Source: Planctomycetaceae bacterium (GTDB lineage: Bacteria; Planctomycetota; Planctomycetia; Pirellulales; Thermoguttaceae). From it: DNA of 6,852 bases. Location: the NCBI GenBank assembly GCA_031254675.1, contig JAIRTV010000539.1, forward strand, positions 1 through 6,852, written 5' to 3'. Shown here piece by piece: positions 1-6,297 of this stretch; within the stretch, counting starts at the first letter, position 1; each line of letters begins with the position of its first letter. Position numbers and translations under genes: made by a program. Under the pieces are notes generated by a model. That model was not told the DNA's origin and searched no databases. It saw only the letters and a program-made list of their open reading frames with translations.

Positions 1-80
1 CAGTGTTGGATTCACTTTTTGATCGGGCATGTGTTTGTAACACTTTGGCAGAATTTGAACAAGACCTTGTAAATCATTAA
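1..80 (+). CDS. possible C-terminal tail of an upstream gene (partial)
   Basis: The frame starting at base 3 stays open from the window edge to a TAA at 78-80 and gives 25 residues ending in LAEFEQDLVNH. The mix of acidic and hydrophobic residues looks like a normal protein C-terminus, but the piece is too short to assign to a family. The frame starting at base 1 is also open to a TAA at 70-72 (ending NLNKTL), so the choice of frame is a judgement from composition. A promoter candidate follows about 8 bases after the stop, which fits this being the end of one transcription unit and the start of another. Confidence 0.4.
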   Translation, partial: VLDSLFDRACVCNTLAEFEQDLVNH

Positions 81-87
81 GATGATT

Positions 88-115
88 TTGGTATGGTCAA
101 ATGTTACAATATAAT
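88..115 (+). promoter_or_regulatory. sigma-70-like promoter for the 180-2036 gene
   Basis: A perfect -10 hexamer TATAAT lies at 110-115. TTGGTA at 88-93 matches the TTGACA -35 consensus at 4 of 6 positions, with a 16-base spacer. Transcription would start near 121-123 and leave a leader of about 57 bases. The region is AT-rich, so a chance match is possible, but hexamer quality, spacing and position between two genes all fit. Confidence 0.5.
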
Positions 116-141
116 ATTACAATAACGGACAATATCAAATC

Positions 142-153
142 CGGTTTTAACCG
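142..153 (+). promoter_or_regulatory. small hairpin in the leader of the first gene
   Basis: CGGTT (142-146) pairs with AACCG (149-153), and eight T residues follow at 160-167, only 12 bases before the ATG at 180. It resembles a weak intrinsic terminator or attenuator. However, the stem is only 5 bp with a 2-base loop, and six bases separate it from the T run, so it may have no function. No Shine-Dalgarno sequence is visible between it and the start codon. Confidence 0.25.
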
Positions 154-179
154 ATAAACTTTTTTTTACAGAAATAACA

Positions 180-2036
180 ATGAAACCAAACAAAAAAAAG
201 AAATTCGATATTGGATTATTTTTGATTGAAAATGTTGAAAAAATAATCTTGATTCTTGTGATTCCGTTGGCAATTTATATTGCTTATCTTGGAACGCAAT
301 ATGAACCGTTGACGTGGCAGCCGGATGCCTTGGTAACAGCTGCCGATAATGCCAATAATACGATCAAGACCAGTGAACGTAAAGCGGTTGATGAAGGAGT
401 TTCTATTATAACTTATGATGTGAAAGCGACTTGGATCAAAGCCAAAATTCGGTCGGATTATTATCGAACGGAAACACAGTGGTTGCCGTCGCTTTTTCCA
501 GAGAAAAACAAACGCGGTGCAGTGAATGTTTTTACGGTTAAAGATTTGAAGGCTCAGGCGGGACTTGGTGCGGTATCAGTTAATTCGTCGTCTCCATTGT
601 TGGCGGCGCAGGCAAACGAGAGCGGAAGTACAGGCAATACCTCTACTAGTTCTCGTGTCGGTGAACGTTGGGCGATTGTAACAGGTTTGATTCCTATTAA
701 GGAACAACTTAATCTTTATGTTGATAAATTTTCGTCTAGTGTTTTGCCGGATGCGTCGCGTGATATGCCAATGTATATTCTGTACGATGTTGAACGTGCG
801 GAAATTGTGCCTGGTAAAAATTCGGATGAGTTGGAATGGCAACGCTTGGATTTTCTCTCGGAATTTTTGCAAAAACGTTCTTTATGGAGTGGCAATGCGG
901 TTGATCCTGTTGATCCGACATTTTTTGCGCCGCAGGTTCCCGGTAAATTTCCGATGGCTTATCCGCTTCCTCCCGTTACGAAAAAATTTAGTGAAGAAGT
1001 TGCTCATCCGCCGTTTATTCCGATGCTTACCGATTCTCAGATGGAGGAGTTGAAACAGACCGAAAAAATCAGAGAACAGTTGCGCAAAACGATGTTTGAT
1101 ATTAAACCGGAAGACATTTTGGATAATCCGTTTGGTGGTTCCGAAAACCGAATAGGAACAACAGGTTCCGGTAACATGGACGGGAGTACGATACAGGGTC
1201 GGAATCGTCGAACACGGCGAGGAACACAAGAACCGGAAGAGGAAGAAATTAAACCGATTCAGGTTGATAGTTATCTTTTCCGATTTCTGGATTTCAAAGT
1301 TGAACCGGGAAAGACTTATCGTTACCGTGTTCGGCTTTATCTGGCGAATCCGAATTACAGGTTAGCCCCCAACTATCTGGAAGATGAAACATTGTCGAAA
1401 GAGCCATATCTTGTTACAGAATTTAGTGCGTCGTCCAATATGGTTACGATTCCGTTGGAGTCCCGCGTCTTGACGACCAATGTTTTTGCTGCAGATGCGA
1501 GACAACCTTGGATGGAACCGGCAACAAGTATTATGGCGGTTCATTTTGATTTAGCTGATGGTTCCGAATGGTATGTTGAAAAAGAACGTGTTTATCGCGG
1601 TTCAACAATTAATTACAAAAATCAAAGTGTAACAAATCCTTCGTTGGAAAAACAAAATGTTGTCTCTGATATGGAAAGCGGAAGTACACCGCCTGCGCGA
1701 TCAACACCGCCACGCCGTCCAACAACTCCTCCATCAAGACCGGGAGCCAGAACAACCGAACCAAAAACAACCGGAAAACAACTTGATATTGTTTCGGAAG
1801 TTTGTGTTCTTGACATGAAAGGCGGCGAAGGATTGTACAAAATTCCGACTGCGGCGCAAAAAGCTCCTGATTTGAGATCGCCGGGGCGAGTAATGGTTTT
1901 GGAGCCGAGCGGTAATATGATTATTCGAACAGTCAACACCGATCTCGTTGAAGCGGAAACTATTAAAAATCCAACTGCCGCTAATAATTTGGGTTCGGGC
2001 GGAATGGGTTATATGGGAAGCGATATGGAAAATTAG
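180..2036 (+). CDS. membrane-anchored extracytoplasmic protein, planctomycete-type, function unknown
   Basis: This 618-residue protein has a lysine-rich N-terminus (residues 2-8) followed by one hydrophobic helix at about residues 21-38. By the positive-inside rule this places the short N-terminus in the cytoplasm and the remaining ~580 residues outside. The visible parts are an alpha/beta region (about 75-235), a proline-rich stretch (245-282), a charged helix (284-307), and a low-complexity linker (318-358) with an RNRRTRR patch and EPEEEE. A beta-rich segment (364-470) follows, carrying FRFLDFKVEPGKTYRYRVRL, and then a Pro/Ser/Thr linker (500-533). A final small domain (535-595) precedes a Gly/Met-rich tail. 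I recognise the FRFLDF..EPGKTYRYRV region as typical of planctomycete membrane proteins sometimes seen near PilM-like genes, so a role in a pilus- or secretion-like inner-membrane assembly is possible but only inferred. No catalytic motif is visible. The ATG at 180 is the first plausible start; it lacks a Shine-Dalgarno. Confidence 0.9.
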   Translation: MKPNKKKKFDIGLFLIENVEKIILILVIPLAIYIAYLGTQYEPLTWQPDALVTAADNANNTIKTSERKAVDEGVSIITYDVKATWIKAKIRSDYYRTETQWLPSLFPEKNKRGAVNVFTVKDLKAQAGLGAVSVNSSSPLLAAQANESGSTGNTSTSSRVGERWAIVTGLIPIKEQLNLYVDKFSSSVLPDASRDMPMYILYDVERAEIVPGKNSDELEWQRLDFLSEFLQKRSLWSGNAVDPVDPTFFAPQVPGKFPMAYPLPPVTKKFSEEVAHPPFIPMLTDSQMEELKQTEKIREQLRKTMFDIKPEDILDNPFGGSENRIGTTGSGNMDGSTIQGRNRRTRRGTQEPEEEEIKPIQVDSYLFRFLDFKVEPGKTYRYRVRLYLANPNYRLAPNYLEDETLSKEPYLVTEFSASSNMVTIPLESRVLTTNVFAADARQPWMEPATSIMAVHFDLADGSEWYVEKERVYRGSTINYKNQSVTNPSLEKQNVVSDMESGSTPPARSTPPRRPTTPPSRPGARTTEPKTTGKQLDIVSEVCVLDMKGGEGLYKIPTAAQKAPDLRSPGRVMVLEPSGNMIIRTVNTDLVEAETIKNPTAANNLGSGGMGYMGSDMEN

Positions 2037-2106
2037 CAAATCGTTGCCATAATTCCACCATCGATTATTTGTTTCGTTACGATATTAGAAAGAAAAGACA
2101 ACGAGG

Positions 2107-2122
2107 CAGGATTTTTGTCCTG
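2107..2122 (+). promoter_or_regulatory. hairpin between a candidate Shine-Dalgarno and the TTG start of uppP
   Basis: CAGGA (2107-2111) pairs with TCCTG (2118-2122) across a 6-base loop. A GAGG at 2103-2106 lies directly upstream, 23 bases from the TTG at 2130, which is too far for normal initiation. If the hairpin forms, the effective spacing drops to about 7 bases. The alternative AGGA (2108-2111) is itself inside the stem. Either arrangement would make initiation depend on RNA structure. The pairing is seen in the sequence; the role is inferred. Confidence 0.3.
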
Positions 2123-2129
2123 ATGACCA

Positions 2130-3875
2130 TTGATAGAGTTACTTGAAATTCTGATTATTTCTATTGTTCAGGGGATCGGCGAATTTTTGCCGATCAGTTC
2201 TTCGGGGCATCTGGCGGTGACCGAACATTTGTTTCAACGGTTCGGTCAACCGTTGACCGGAAGTGAAACAGATTTTATTAAGCTAGAAATATTGTTACAT
2301 CTCGGAACATTGGTTGCTGTTCTGATTGTTTTCCGACAACGTATTATTGATTTATTGAAAAAAGATTTTCGGTTAATTCCGCTTTTGATTATTGGTACAC
2401 TTCCGGCGGTTGTTGTTGGTCTTCTGGTAAAAAAATTTGCTCCTTGGATTGAAACGAATTTGTACATTATTTCAATCTGTTTTGCGGTAACAGGAATTCT
2501 TCTGATTCGGTCACGGAACACTGACGGTGAAAAAACTTGTTCGACAATGACTTGGTTTGATGCGTTGGTGATCGGGACAATGCAGGCGATTGCAATTTTA
2601 CCCGGTCTTTCGCGTTCCGGTTCGACGATTGTTGCCGGTTTGTTTCGTAAATTGCGGCGTGATGAAGCGGCGGTATTTTCGTTTCTTTTGGCAATTCCGG
2701 TTATTGGCGGCGGCGGGATTCTTGAACTCAAAGGATTGCTCAAATCAAACGCAGAATCCAATTCGCTTGCAGTACATTTATTATTGATTGGAATGTTGGT
2801 TAGTTGTGTGGTTGGCATTGTTTCGTTGGTTTGGTTGCTGGACTGGTTAAAGAAAGGTCAACTCTGGTATTTTGCGGTTTGGCTTTTTATTATGTGTCCG
2901 TTGACGTTGGCATTGGCAATTTTTCCATTACAAAAAACATTGCCGGAAAAACCGAACACGCCATCAATTTTGTCGGCGGAACATAATCTCCCAACCCGAT
3001 CACAAGAAAATCAATTATCAGTACAAAAATCGACTTCGATTCCGTCGTCTGAAATTTTGTCCCAAAATAATGTTGTAACACAACAAACCGATTCACTGAC
3101 AGCCGCCATTGAAAATGCAACAGAATCGGGTCGCGAAAACATGAGTCAGGAAGACGCGCAACGCGAATATGAAGCAATTCTTGCGGAGGAAGCGGCAAAA
3201 GAACAAGCCGCAATTGCTGAAGAACAAAAACGGATTCCATTGGTTGACGAGCCGGACAAATTGATTCCGTTGGATCCGAAAGATCGGATTTGGATTACGC
3301 CGGATGGTCGAAGTGTGATTATTCTTGGACGTGTTGTGTTACGCGAAGGATTTTTGGAACTTTTAGCCTGTCGTATTGGAACGAAAGAGCATGAATCGAT
3401 TATTTCTGTTCGTGTTAAACCGTTTTTGATTCACGCGGCACTTCTTGCGGTTGGAGCGGAAGCGGGCAAACCGGTTCAGCAAACACCGCAGTTTGTACCG
3501 CCAAGCGGTGATGAAATTGAAATTATTGTACGTTGGAATGATCAGGATGGTCATCGTAAAGAAGTTTTCGCACAAGAATGGGTTTGGGATGCCGGAAATA
3601 GTAAGGAAGATTCCAAAAAAGCCATGTCAACACATTGGGTTTTTACCGGAAGCATGCAATACAAAGATGAATCGGGAGCGAATCATTATATTGCCGACGA
3701 AAGTGGCGAACTATTTGGACTTTCTAATTTTGTCGGAGCGATTCTTGATGTTCCGATTAAAAGCAGTGCGGACAATGCGGAATTACTTTTTGCGTGTTTT
3801 ACGGAACGCATTCCCGAACACGGAACACCGTTGACGCTCATTCTGACTCCGGTAAAAAATAAAACACGCGAATAA
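2130..3875 (+). CDS. uppP: undecaprenyl-diphosphatase UppP/BacA fused to a C-terminal YdjY-family domain
   Basis: The N-terminal ~268 residues are a full-length UppP. This integral membrane phosphatase converts undecaprenyl diphosphate to the monophosphate so the lipid carrier can be reused for peptidoglycan and polysaccharide export. The family signatures are present: QGIGEFLPISSSGH at 14-27 (the E/Q-x3-E motif as Q14 and E18, plus H27) and PGLSRSGST at 158-166, with several hydrophobic helices to about residue 267. Normal UppP proteins end near here. This one continues through a polar linker (270-380), including an acidic/alanine helix at about 340-368. A YdjY-like domain then spans about 380-576, recognised from ACRIGTKEHES (413-423), HAALLAVGAEAGKPVQ (435-450), WVFTGS (503-508), ELFGLSNF (527-534) and ERIPEHGTPLTLILTP (559-574). 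The function of YdjY domains is not established. The TTG start is favoured because an in-frame TGA lies at 2124-2126 and the N-terminus then matches the family. Confidence 0.93.
   Translation: MIELLEILIISIVQGIGEFLPISSSGHLAVTEHLFQRFGQPLTGSETDFIKLEILLHLGTLVAVLIVFRQRIIDLLKKDFRLIPLLIIGTLPAVVVGLLVKKFAPWIETNLYIISICFAVTGILLIRSRNTDGEKTCSTMTWFDALVIGTMQAIAILPGLSRSGSTIVAGLFRKLRRDEAAVFSFLLAIPVIGGGGILELKGLLKSNAESNSLAVHLLLIGMLVSCVVGIVSLVWLLDWLKKGQLWYFAVWLFIMCPLTLALAIFPLQKTLPEKPNTPSILSAEHNLPTRSQENQLSVQKSTSIPSSEILSQNNVVTQQTDSLTAAIENATESGRENMSQEDAQREYEAILAEEAAKEQAAIAEEQKRIPLVDEPDKLIPLDPKDRIWITPDGRSVIILGRVVLREGFLELLACRIGTKEHESIISVRVKPFLIHAALLAVGAEAGKPVQQTPQFVPPSGDEIEIIVRWNDQDGHRKEVFAQEWVWDAGNSKEDSKKAMSTHWVFTGSMQYKDESGANHYIADESGELFGLSNFVGAILDVPIKSSADNAELLFACFTERIPEHGTPLTLILTPVKNKTRE
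2174..2195 (+). repeat. inverted repeat within the uppP catalytic-motif codons
   Basis: GATCGGC (2174-2180) and GCCGATC (2189-2195) form a perfect 7-bp stem with an 8-base loop, about 45 bases after the start codon. It covers the codons of the conserved GIGEFLPI segment, so coding constraint may explain part of it. It belongs to a run of hairpins at the 5' end of this gene. Confidence 0.5.
2234..2259 (+). repeat. overlapping, mutually exclusive inverted repeats early in uppP
   Basis: TCAACGGTT (2234-2242) pairs with AACCGTTGA (2248-2256), giving a 9-bp stem with a 5-base loop. CGGTCAAC (2243-2250) also pairs with GTTGACCG (2252-2259), a nearly continuous palindrome. The two pairings share bases and cannot form together. 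They fall on codons 35-44, in the less conserved loop after the first catalytic motif, so protein constraint does not obviously account for them. Roles as an RNA switch or protein-binding palindrome are only possibilities. Confidence 0.5.
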
Positions 3876-3961
3876 ATCCAAACGTACTTGTTTCGCCAAT
3901 TCTTGTTTTTTTAAGTGCGGAATTTTTAGAAACAAAATTACCGTCAACATTTGAAATAATC

Positions 3962-4603
3962 ATGAATTATCTTAACATACTATTCGATTTGGATGGAACA
4001 TTGACCGATCCCTACGAAGGAATAACAAATTCCGTAAAATATGCACTCGAAAAATTCCATATCGCCGAAGCAAATAACGAAAAATTAAAATCATTTATTG
4101 GACCGCCATTGGAACAATCATTTATGGAATATTATGGTTTCGATAAAAAGACTGCCCAAAAAGCAATCAAATATTATCGAGAATATTTTGAAGAAAAAGG
4201 AATGTATCAAAATTTATTGTATGAAGGAATCGAAAATGTATTAGAAAAATTAAACGTCCAAAAGAAAAATTGCTTTATCGCAACTTCAAAACCAAAAATT
4301 TTCGCATCGAAAATAGTTCAATATTTACAAATCGAAAAATATTTCAACTATATTGCCGGAAGCAATCTCAATGGAACTTTTATCGAAAAAGAAGATATTA
4401 TAAAATCTGTTTTGGAAAAATATAAATTAAAAAACGACACAACAATCATGGTCGGCGATAGAAAATTCGACATTATCGGAGCAAATAAAAATAAAATAAA
4501 CAGTATTGGCGTCTTGTATGGTTACGGAACAAAGGAAGAATTGGCAACAGAAAAACCAACTTATTTTTGCAATCATGTCAATGAATTATTGCAACTACTG
4601 TAA
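3962..4603 (+). CDS. HAD-superfamily phosphatase, phosphoglycolate phosphatase/PpaX-like
   Basis: This 213-residue cytoplasmic hydrolase shows the complete HAD motif set. Motif I is FDLDGTLTD with nucleophile D9 and acid/base D11, motif II is ATSKP around T108 with K110 as the likely motif III lysine, and motif IV is GDRKFD (165-170). A helical cap of about residues 16-85 carries FIGPPLEQSF (45-54), and LYGYGTKEEL (185-194) follows motif IV. This matches the HAD_2 group annotated as phosphoglycolate phosphatase, pyrophosphatase PpaX or 5'-nucleotidase; the substrate cannot be fixed from sequence. Base composition is strikingly different from the neighbours. Sampled lines are about 20-28% GC with many AAA and AAT codons, and the protein is rich in Lys, Asn and Ile and close in flavour to Firmicutes homologues. 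Recent transfer is a reasonable inference. No Shine-Dalgarno precedes the ATG. Confidence 0.9.
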   Translation: MNYLNILFDLDGTLTDPYEGITNSVKYALEKFHIAEANNEKLKSFIGPPLEQSFMEYYGFDKKTAQKAIKYYREYFEEKGMYQNLLYEGIENVLEKLNVQKKNCFIATSKPKIFASKIVQYLQIEKYFNYIAGSNLNGTFIEKEDIIKSVLEKYKLKNDTTIMVGDRKFDIIGANKNKINSIGVLYGYGTKEELATEKPTYFCNHVNELLQLL

Positions 4604-4671
4604 AAACAATTCGCTATGTTCTGCAAATATCCTAATTTCTAAATTTCTAACGGGATAAAAAACATGACGGC

Positions 4672-4697
4672 ATCGTTGAACGATTTTTCTTGTTTTT
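4672..4697 (+). terminator. weak intrinsic terminator candidate
   Basis: ATCGT (4672-4676) pairs with ACGAT (4680-4684) across a 3-base loop, and a T-rich stretch follows at once (TTTTCTTGTTTTT). It lies about 70 bases after the HAD gene and before the next promoter candidate, which is the right place for a terminator. The stem is only 5 bp, so termination may be poor. Confidence 0.35.
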
Positions 4698-4710
4698 CGG
4701 TTAATTGACC

Positions 4711-4739
4711 TTGACTTGTTCGTGTTGATTTGCGACAAT
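4711..4739 (+). promoter_or_regulatory. promoter candidate for the DUF1080 gene
   Basis: TTGACT (4711-4716) matches the -35 consensus at 5 of 6 positions. GACAAT (4734-4739) matches the -10 consensus at 4 of 6, with an ideal 17-base spacer. This would give a leader of about 90 bases before the ATG at 4839. A second TTGACC at 4755-4760 has no good -10 partner. Confidence 0.4.
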
Positions 4740-4825
4740 TCTACAACTTCATTTTTGACCGGTTACGACAGAATTTGCGTCAAAATGTTAAAACTGTTAA
4801 TAGTGTTTGTCAAGATTACTTTTTT

Positions 4826-4831
4826 AAGGAG
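4826..4831 (+). promoter_or_regulatory. Shine-Dalgarno that fixes the DUF1080 start
   Basis: AAGGAG lies 7 bases upstream of the ATG at 4839. It supports this start over the upstream in-frame TTG at 4716, which would put 41 extra residues in front of a clear signal peptide. It is the only strong Shine-Dalgarno I found in the window. Confidence 0.8.
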
Positions 4832-4838
4832 TATTGCC

Positions 4839-5576
4839 ATGAGAAAATGGTTTGTTGTTTTGGGAACGGTTATCTTGTTTTGTATTCCGATGTTGGTGGC
4901 AGCGCAGATTTCCGACGAGGAAAAAGCGGATGGTTTTGTTTCGATGTTCAATGGGCAAGACCTTTCGGAATGGGATGGAAATGTTGATGTTTGGAGTGTT
5001 CGTGATGGTTCGATTGTTGGGCAAACCGCCAATGAAGGTGCCGCAAAACTAACCTACAACACTTTTTTAATCTGGAAAGGCGGTAATGTGGATCATTTCG
5101 TTTTTCGGGCAGACATCAAACTTACTCCTGAAGGAAATTCAGGATTTCAGTACCGAAGCCAAATAACACCAGGCGATAAACCTTATCGCGTCAACGGTTA
5201 TCAAGCCGATTTCGACGGTTCTCACGCTCATTCCGGTATTCTTTACGGCGAAAATTTCGGCGGTATTCTGTGTCAACGCGGTCTTGAAACGGTTATTGAA
5301 ACAAACCAAAAACCAAGAACTGTTCGGCGTTTTGCGGAAAACGACGCTCTAAAAAAAGAACTTAAAGTCAATGATTGGAACTCTTACGAAGTTACCGCTC
5401 AAAATTTTATGTTTACTCATAAAATTAACGGGCAAATTATGAGTATTACGACTGACGAAGACAAAGAGCATCGCCGCGAAAACGGCATTTTTGCAATTCA
5501 AGCGCATGTTGGTCCGCCTATGAAAGTTGAAATTAAAAATCTTCGGATCAAACGTTTATCGAAGGACGCCAACTAA
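4839..5576 (+). CDS. secreted DUF1080 / 3-keto-disaccharide hydrolase-family protein
   Basis: With the ATG at 4839 the product is 245 residues. A Sec signal peptide (MRKW, then a hydrophobic core to about residue 20) has a probable cleavage site after VAA at 20-22. The mature part is one DUF1080 domain (PF06439), a concanavalin-like beta-jelly-roll fold. It carries the usual opening FVSMFNGQDLSEWDG (33-47) and WSVRDGSIVGQ (52-62), then SGFQYRSQ (101-108), NGYQADFDG (119-127), NDWNSYEV (178-185), and the closing GIFAIQAHVGPPMKVEIKN (216-234). Members are abundant in Planctomycetota and Bacteroidota. Some act on 3-keto sugars in periplasmic glycoside breakdown and others are annotated only as carbohydrate-binding, so substrate and activity here are inferred. 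The HAHSGILYGENFGGIL segment (129-144) sits where family members vary. No other sugar-degradation gene is adjacent. Confidence 0.92.
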   Translation: MRKWFVVLGTVILFCIPMLVAAQISDEEKADGFVSMFNGQDLSEWDGNVDVWSVRDGSIVGQTANEGAAKLTYNTFLIWKGGNVDHFVFRADIKLTPEGNSGFQYRSQITPGDKPYRVNGYQADFDGSHAHSGILYGENFGGILCQRGLETVIETNQKPRTVRRFAENDALKKELKVNDWNSYEVTAQNFMFTHKINGQIMSITTDEDKEHRRENGIFAIQAHVGPPMKVEIKNLRIKRLSKDAN

Positions 5577-5622
5577 ATAGACAACGAATTAATGAATCAA
5601 TAGACCAACTTAATCACAAAAC

Positions 5623-6297
5623 ATGTTTCTTTGGGCTTTTTTACCGCTTGCCTATTTTTTCCGGCTTGCAGTGTTGCCGCTTGCCGGATATTTTTTCTGG
5701 CTTGCTCTGTTACAGAATCGTCGGAAGCCGACGATTCTTGACGGTGTTCAAGATTTCATGTTGTTGTCGTGTGGTTTGTTTGGTCTTTTCAGCTTGGGTC
5801 TTGGTCGTTTGGTCATTCCGATTGGGGTGATGTCGTTTTGGGGATGGTTTGTTTGGTTTTTTTGGACGGCTTTTTATTTTAGTGCGGCGTATTTGTTCGC
5901 TCGACAATTATCACAACGTATTGTAATTTATCATTGTCCGCATCGTATTTTCATTTCAGGAATTTTGGAACATGTTCAAAAGTTGGATCAACGGTCTCGA
6001 TTGGAGGGCAATGTGTTATTTTTACCGGATTTCGATATTCAGTGTACGATAATCGGTACAAACGGAGACTGGGGGCAATATCTTGTTTTGAACGCAACTA
6101 GTCATGATCAGGACGTTTTGAAATGGCAATTATTGAAACAAAGTACAATAGCTGCGTGTTCGTCTGTTCATAATCCTCCCAATAAGAAAACAATTCTTCG
6201 TGGAATTGGTTTCTTTATTCTATTGTTACTAACGATCATTGGTTTTGTTCTTTATGATGTTCCGGTTCTGATTGATGTTTTTTACGATTACTGGTAA
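5623..6297 (+). CDS. unrecognised integral membrane protein, four predicted helices
   Basis: I do not recognise this 224-residue protein. Hydrophobic segments lie at about 2-30, 44-66, 68-93 and 193-214. A short basic loop QNRRKP (31-36) follows the first, suggesting a cytoplasmic loop there, and a mostly soluble section of about 100 residues (94-192) separates helices three and four. That section contains HCPHRIF (104-110) and a beta-rich stretch (128-158), with no clear catalytic motif. Residues 7-29 contain an imperfect internal duplication. The start is bounded by an in-frame TAA at 5611-5613, which makes ATG 5623 the first usable start, although no Shine-Dalgarno is visible. The gene begins 46 bases after the DUF1080 stop without an obvious terminator, so co-transcription with it is possible. 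Confidence 0.75.
   Translation: MFLWAFLPLAYFFRLAVLPLAGYFFWLALLQNRRKPTILDGVQDFMLLSCGLFGLFSLGLGRLVIPIGVMSFWGWFVWFFWTAFYFSAAYLFARQLSQRIVIYHCPHRIFISGILEHVQKLDQRSRLEGNVLFLPDFDIQCTIIGTNGDWGQYLVLNATSHDQDVLKWQLLKQSTIAACSSVHNPPNKKTILRGIGFFILLLLTIIGFVLYDVPVLIDVFYDYW
5641..5709 (+). repeat. imperfect tandem duplication (33 + 36 bases)
   Basis: Bases 5641-5673 and 5674-5709 are adjacent diverged copies. They encode LPLA-YFFRLAV and LPLAGYFFWLAL, and the second copy has one extra codon. The unit is in frame and lies in the first membrane helix of the 5623-6297 gene. Conservation of synonymous positions between the copies (for example CCGCTTGCC, TATTTTTT and GGCTTGC) points to a recent duplication rather than convergence. 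Confidence 0.6.
5714..5738 (+). repeat. perfect 11-bp inverted repeat inside a coding region
   Basis: AGAATCGTCGG (5714-5724) is exactly complementary to CCGACGATTCT (5728-5738), with a 3-base AAG loop. It falls on the codons for QNRRKPTIL, just after the first membrane helix of the 5623-6297 gene and directly after the tandem duplication. No T run follows, so it is not a typical terminator. Confidence 0.7.

Noticed and set aside
2246..2818. Minus-strand 190-codon frame inside uppP
   Set aside because: It overlaps the membrane part of uppP, whose catalytic motifs are unmistakable on the plus strand. The minus translation is a shadow of codon bias with no family signature.
301..3840. Repeated CCGTTGACG strings near 306, 2898 and 3828
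   Set aside because: The copies encode Pro-Leu-Thr in frame with preferred codons, at irregular distances. They look like codon bias, not a regulatory repeat.
3888..3935. Inverted repeat TTGTTTC / GAAACAA between uppP and the HAD gene
   Set aside because: The arms are 7 bp and AT-rich, separated by 34 bases, with no T run after the right arm. This is expected by chance in AT-rich spacer DNA and is not a convincing terminator.
4664..4708. 14-codon frame starting at ATG 4664 as a leader peptide
   Set aside because: It has no Shine-Dalgarno and no run of regulatory codons, and it overlaps the terminator candidate, so nothing supports translation.
4716..4838. N-terminal extension of the DUF1080 protein from a TTG at 4716
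   Set aside because: It would bury a clean signal peptide 41 residues inside the protein and ignores the AAGGAG placed 7 bases before the ATG at 4839. The stretch also contains the promoter candidate.
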